Source: Phoronis australis
Lineage: Eukaryota; Phoronida; Phoronidae
Assembly (NCBI GenBank): GCA_002633005.1
Contig: NMRA01000010.1
Span: 1,524,982-1,588,981, forward strand
Direction of reading: 5' to 3'
Length of the DNA stretch: 64,000 bases
Positions 62,101 through 64,000 of this stretch are shown here, piece after piece. Positions within the stretch are counted from its first letter, which is position 1. Each line of letters starts with the position of its first letter. A model generated the notes under the pieces. It was given only the letters and a program-made list of their open reading frames with translations, ran no database searches and was not told the origin of the DNA. The translations under genes and the position numbers were made by a program.

Positions 62101-63985
62101 CGCAAAGAAAAAGCTGCAGGAGCTTCTCTCGACAATTCGCTTCAGAGGCCATGATGTAACAGAGCCAGGAATGGCGGAATTCTTCAGTCAAGGTCGGGGC
62201 AAAACTTTCTTGGAAAGTGTTCAGGGCAACAACAATTGTATAATTGAAGTAGTAAATGATCAAAGTACTCGTGATGAAGTCGAACCAGGATTTGTTATGC
62301 TGGACGAAAACGACAATCGCGCTGCGTTGCAGGTTTCGAAGAATGGAAAAACCTTTAAGGTGATTCAAGGTGACTTGACCAAGCACAAGGTGGATGTGAT
62401 TGTTAATGCCGCCAACGGAGAGCTCCGCAACATTGGAGGACTTGCTGGCGCCATCTTAAAAGAAGGTATCTGTCTGTTAGCTATGTGATTTTATTTTGTA
62501 AACAGTGCAATTTATTCAGTTAGGTTATTACCGTTAATTTATCTCATGTCTTATATTTATTCACGTCATTCAATTGCACCAGTAACTTTAGTTCTGCATA
62601 GTAAATGGAATTGTCACACTTTCACTTTTGGTGCTGACATTGCAACTTGTTCCCTTTAGGTGGGAAGAGTATACAAGATGAATGCAACAAATGGGTTGAA
62701 CAGCATGGTAAGTTGTTACCAGGTGGAGCCGCCATCTTGGGGAGTGGAAAGCTTCCTTGTCGAAACATTGTCCATGTAGTAGGGCCCCTGTGGAGTGGAG
62801 GTTACAGTAACGAAGAGAACTACCTGTTTGAAGGAATTTCGAGAGCCCTTGAAGTTACTGAAAAGAAACGTTTAGCTTCGTTGGCCATTCCAGCAGTTGG
62901 TGCCGGTGTATTTCGTGTGCCTCTGAAGTTATCCACTCGGACTGTTGTCAGGGCAGTTGTTGACTATTTTGAGTCTAATCCACAATCATGTATTAAAGAA
63001 GTTCATTTTGTTGACCCTCAAGATGGAATTGTCCAAGAGTTTTGCAATGCAGTCACCACTGAAATCGGACTGTCCGACATGCCATCAAGCTCCTTGCGAA
63101 CTAAAGTTGTCCCGGACTTGCCAGAAGGTAAGCTTAATATTCTTTATTTTCATAATGCCGAGTCCACTTGTAGACATTAATCATACTATTTCTTTGATAT
63201 TCGTCTCGCGTTTTATGCAATTGTTTTTTAAATTTCAGAATTTTCTTCGAACTCAAGTGAAGTAGCAAGTACATTCAAAAAGACTGCATCCAATGAATTA
63301 ACAACCCAATCAGGCGTAGTTATCAAGATGAAAAAAGGACAACTTGCCGATGAGAAAGTAGGCTGCATGGCAGTGTGCATTTATGAACTGAAGGGTCATT
63401 TCGGCAGACTGGGAGTGGGAGATCAGGAGAGAGAAGGGAGCGTGTAATGTAGAAGGCGGGGAAAGGGAATTGTTCTTACCGTTTGTATGGGAACGTTCCT
63501 TTTGTGTAAACGGGTCTAATTATCAAGTACAAGACATTACACAACTTCAATTGTTCGGCAGTGTGACCGAATGGACAAATGATGGGAAATGGTATAGAAA
63601 TTAGTGAAAGATAATCTTTAGGAATCTTGTTTTCGTTCTATTTGGTTGGCCACTCAGCAGATCGTTTTGTTCTTGAGGTTGATACGGCATTGTGATGACG
63701 TTATTCATGTCATTTGATCAATTTACCACAAAAATTTAGCTGAATTTATCATTCCAGGCTGCCGTATTAGTCAACACAGTAGGGACTGAACTGAATCTTT
63801 CTCATGGCGCTGTCTCAAATTCCCTGCTTAAAAATGCGGGGGCACAGCTACAACAGGAGTGCAGTAGGCTACACCCGAATGGCATCAAATACGGAGAGGT
63901 CTTAGATACCAAGGGATTTAACTTGAAGTGCCAAAAGGTATACTACTTAGCTGCCATGCAATTTGGAACACCACAGACAGAACGC
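46985..63985 (+). CDS. PARP14-like: Gene C: PARP14-like protein, 5' part (8 RRM modules, KH-like region, two macrodomains), runs off right edge
   Basis: Fifteen exons: 46985-47192, 49490-49578, 49870-50155, 50922-50984, 52934-53098, 53224-53463, 53753-54073, 54191-54463, 55534-55836, 56280-56537, 56787-57023, 60753-62465, 62660-63127, 63239-63357 and 63758-63985. They total 4971 nt (1657 codons) in one frame. Layout: N-terminal RRM (about 15-98), Pro/Ser/Gly-rich linker (about 100-215), seven further RRM modules (about 216-835), KH-like array (about 836-1345), macrodomain 1 (about 1348-1520) and the start of macrodomain 2 (from about 1565). PARP14 is a mono-ADP-ribosyltransferase; the macrodomains bind ADP-ribose and the RRM/KH parts suggest nucleic acid binding. 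Vertebrate PARP14 has far fewer RRMs. The ADP-ribosyltransferase domain is expected beyond the right edge. It is head to head with gene B and paralogous to gene A. Confidence 0.87.
47193..49489 (+). other. Intron 1 of gene C
   Basis: A 2.3 kb intron. It contains a dispersed repeat (47835-48005) with long G and C runs; the rest shows nothing coding. Confidence 0.6.
47835..48005 (+). repeat. Second dispersed repeat family, reference copy
   Basis: ACCACTGTGAATTGCGTG, TCTCAGGGGCGGACCTTTTT and CTTCGCCAAATGGGGGGG, followed by alternating C and G runs and GGGTGCGCGC. It is the most complete copy in the window. Confidence 0.55.
49490..49578 (+). CDS. Gene C exon 2 (RRM 1 C-terminal part)
   Basis: An 89 nt exon, phase 1-0: QQRVLGRDHELFGYRLKVEP, alpha2-beta4 of the RRM. 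The acceptor is TTTTTTATTGTTGCAG and the donor GTAAGT. It matches gene B exon 2 in length and phase. Confidence 0.82.
49870..50155 (+). CDS. Gene C exon 3 (low-complexity linker)
   Basis: A 286 nt exon, phase 0-1, encoding a Pro/Gly/Ser/Gln-rich stretch (QPTYSLWGKPLVGGLPFNQQ, later KPPPQIPVTSTD). It is probably disordered. The acceptor is ATTACAG and the donor GTAAGG. There is no counterpart in gene A. No domain is recognised; support is phase continuity plus good splice sites. Confidence 0.7.
50922..50984 (+). CDS. Gene C exon 4 (Pro-rich linker)
   Basis: A 63 nt phase 1-1 exon (AAPSHGCVLPPPGFQELLPT), counterpart of gene A exon 2. The acceptor is TGTTACTGTAG and the donor GTAAGT. Confidence 0.75.
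50985..52933 (+). other. Intron 4 of gene C
   Basis: A 1.9 kb intron with a diverged repeat copy at 52330-52525. The open frame at 51638-51886 and neighbours have no domain, and exon 4 to exon 5 joins cleanly in phase 1. Confidence 0.55.
52330..52525 (+). repeat. Second dispersed repeat family, diverged copy
   Basis: ATGAATTGTGCATTCGCCAA, TTGTCTCGTATTCT and CCGAGGCGGACATTTTTGTC followed by a C run parallel the 47835-48005 copy. Confidence 0.45.
52934..53098 (+). CDS. Gene C exon 5 (RRM 2, N-terminal half)
   Basis: A 165 nt phase 1-1 exon, identical in length to gene A exon 3: RLIEVSGVGEVVTKEMIELY then FENKKKSGGGDIKDIQF. The donor GTAAGT follows ACGG. Confidence 0.87.
53224..53463 (+). CDS. 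Gene C exon 6 (end of RRM 2, start of RRM 3)
   Basis: A 240 nt phase 1-1 exon matching gene A exon 4, with VPKPRTAVRVTGMSKDTSLE and LELYFENPKKSHGGDIV. The donor is the unusual GTTTGA shared with gene A. Reading on past it gives a stop 40 nt later. Confidence 0.84.
53753..54073 (+). CDS. Gene C exon 7 (end of RRM 3, start of RRM 4)
   Basis: A 321 nt phase 1-1 exon matching gene A exon 5: VAERVAEKVEHIFLKASLTV, an acidic linker, then LELFFENQKKCGGSDILSL. The Cys-Gly-Gly loop variant is shared with gene A. Confidence 0.87.
54191..54463 (+). CDS. Gene C exon 8 (end of RRM 4, start of RRM 5)
   Basis: A 273 nt phase 1-1 exon matching gene A exon 6: VARNVADYPELILDETVL, then EVSGFKQSTSEANIKQFFEN and KKRSGGGPL. 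The donor is GTACGT, the same as in gene A. Confidence 0.87.
55067..55112 (+). repeat. TTTG/TTTA simple repeat
   Basis: Repeating TTTG and TTTA units in the intron between gene C exons 8 and 9. Confidence 0.7.
55534..55836 (+). CDS. Gene C exon 9 (end of RRM 5, start of RRM 6)
   Basis: A 303 nt phase 1-1 exon, one codon shorter than gene A exon 7: IRVSKLPEKTSRDLLENYFE then NRRKSGGGKVEKIEL and beta3 TALVTFAEAS. The donor is GTAAGA. Confidence 0.87.
56280..56537 (+). CDS. Gene C exon 10 (end of RRM 6, start of RRM 7), GC donor
   Basis: A 258 nt phase 1-1 exon matching gene A exon 8: AADRVWQKRLHHKLNNSPID, KPKKKLPLDP linker, then an RRM half lacking the SGGG loop. The donor reads CCAG/GCAAGT, a classic GC-AG intron; gene A has GT at the same place. 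Confidence 0.84.
56787..57023 (+). CDS. Gene C exon 11 (end of RRM 7, start of RRM 8)
   Basis: A 237 nt phase 1-1 exon matching gene A exon 9: DSIQVHDLPPNCTEDALENY then FENVKKSGGGDVEKVVI. The donor is GTACGT. Confidence 0.87.
57617..57700 (+). repeat. 43 bp tandem duplication
   Basis: TATAGCGCATCACACCCACT then GTCACCATAATTG(G/A)GTATAT occurs twice head to tail, starting at 57617 and 57660, with essentially one difference. Confidence 0.85.
58331..59690 (+). repeat. Tandem repeat, about 3-4 units of 420-435 bp, rich in AGGTCA half-sites
   Basis: Unit starts recur at about 58331, 58753, 59188 and 59607 (AATGCACCGGAAGAGGTCAA-type). A second anchor, GGTCAAAGGTCATT(G/A), is at 58501, 58921 and 59353. 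Words such as TTTTGAGCTAGA(C/G)ACTTCAAA and CATGGGGTCATT(G/A)GGTGCATT recur in order. Copies are moderately diverged. No coding capacity. Confidence 0.85.
60096..60392 (+). repeat. Dispersed GGGGCGGATCC-type repeat, long copy 5
   Basis: It starts AGGGGCGTATCTAGGATTTT, contains GCCCAGCCTAAAATGTGGGG, a TTGACTAAAAAAAACTT segment and GCCTATGCGTTGTTTATTCA, and ends CCCCCTAAATCTGCCACTG. Same plan as 21280-21570, in opposite orientation. Confidence 0.65.
60753..62465 (+). CDS. Gene C exon 12 (RRM 8 end, KH-like array, start of macrodomain 1)
   Basis: A 1713 nt open phase 1-1 exon (571 codons). After the RRM tail come repeated alpha/beta units resembling PARP14 KH domains, with phrases kept in gene A (KSREVTETVTKLEDYELRFL, GIPLDVNKAK). 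It ends with a complete macrodomain N-terminus (FKVIQGDLTKHKVDVIVNAA, then GGLAGAI). Confidence 0.88.
62660..63127 (+). CDS. Gene C exon 13 (macrodomain 1, second half)
   Basis: A 468 nt phase 1-1 exon: LLPGGAAILGSGKLPCRNIV, HVVGPLW, LASLAIPAVGAGVFRVPLKL and a closing beta strand (CIKEVHFVD). The GAGVFRVP loop contacts the phosphates of ADP-ribose in this family. The equivalent exon is missing from gene A. Confidence 0.88.
63239..63357 (+). CDS. Gene C exon 14 (linker, start of macrodomain 2)
   Basis: A 119 nt exon, phase 1-0: Ser/Thr-rich linker, then SGVVIKMKKGQLADEK, the first strand of the next macrodomain. The donor is GTAGGC; the in-frame alternative of reading on is contradicted by the good continuation in the next exon. 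Confidence 0.75.
63758..63985 (+). CDS. Gene C exon 15 (macrodomain 2, middle part)
   Basis: A 228 nt phase 0-0 exon: AAVLVNTVGTELNLSHGAVS, SLLKNAGAQLQQECSRL and KVYYLAAMQF. The pattern matches the second macrodomain of PARP14, which keeps ADP-ribose binding features but not the NAAN motif. The donor is GTAAGT at 63986. The gene continues beyond the window. Confidence 0.82.
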
Positions 63986-64000
63986 GTAAGTCATACTTTC

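Overview
The window is nuclear DNA from an animal, most likely an aquatic invertebrate. Genes are split into many exons with GT-AG introns. Introns and spacers are AT-rich and hold Penelope-like, LINE and TIR-element debris. The proteins belong to the metazoan PARP14 / DTX3L-PARP9 ADP-ribosylation families. I cannot name the species. No RNA gene, CRISPR array or prokaryotic feature was seen.

Three genes fill the window, arranged A(-) B(-) C(+). Gene A (minus, 17288 to 1301, running off the left edge) and gene C (plus, 46985 to 63985, running off the right edge) are paralogous PARP14-like genes. Both encode a long tandem series of PARP10/14-type RRM modules, a large KH-like exon and the start of the macrodomain block. 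WWE and PARP catalytic domains are not in the window and would lie beyond each edge. Seven consecutive RRM exons of A match those of C in order, phase (1-1) and almost exactly in length. Gene A lacks C's N-terminal RRM, and its first macrodomain looks eroded.

Gene B (minus, 41598 to 29591) is complete within the window. Six exons sum to 4497 nt, which is 1498 codons plus a stop. The order is RRM, KH-like region with a Ser/Thr-rich linker, macrodomain, macrodomain, C3HC4 RING, Deltex C-terminal (DTC) domain. It therefore carries on one chain the parts that in vertebrates are divided between PARP9 (macrodomains) and DTX3L (RING-DTC). The neighbourhood recalls the human 3q21 cluster PARP9-DTX3L-PARP15-PARP14. 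The likely shared job is ADP-ribose signalling coupled to ubiquitin, possibly in innate immunity. That function is inferred from the families.

Non-coding regions: 1-1300 is the 3' flank or intron of gene A. The 5.7 kb intron at 6260-11992 holds a decayed 3.2 kb TIR transposon and a relic copy of half an exon. The A-B spacer (17289-29590) holds a TIR element (20954-22739), a tandem array with CTCF-like motifs (about 24.8-26.3 kb) and two Penelope-like fragments in opposite orientations (27047-28256). Introns of B hold a LINE fragment and short duplications. The B-C spacer (41599-46984) holds dispersed repeats and, just upstream of gene C, a tight cluster of STAT-, CRE- and NF-kB/Rel-like sites. 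The largest intron of gene C carries a roughly 425 bp tandem repeat studded with DR1-type nuclear-receptor motifs.

Exon boundaries were read by eye from splice signals, phase continuity and comparison of the paralogs. Phases are consistent throughout, but no transcript data were available.
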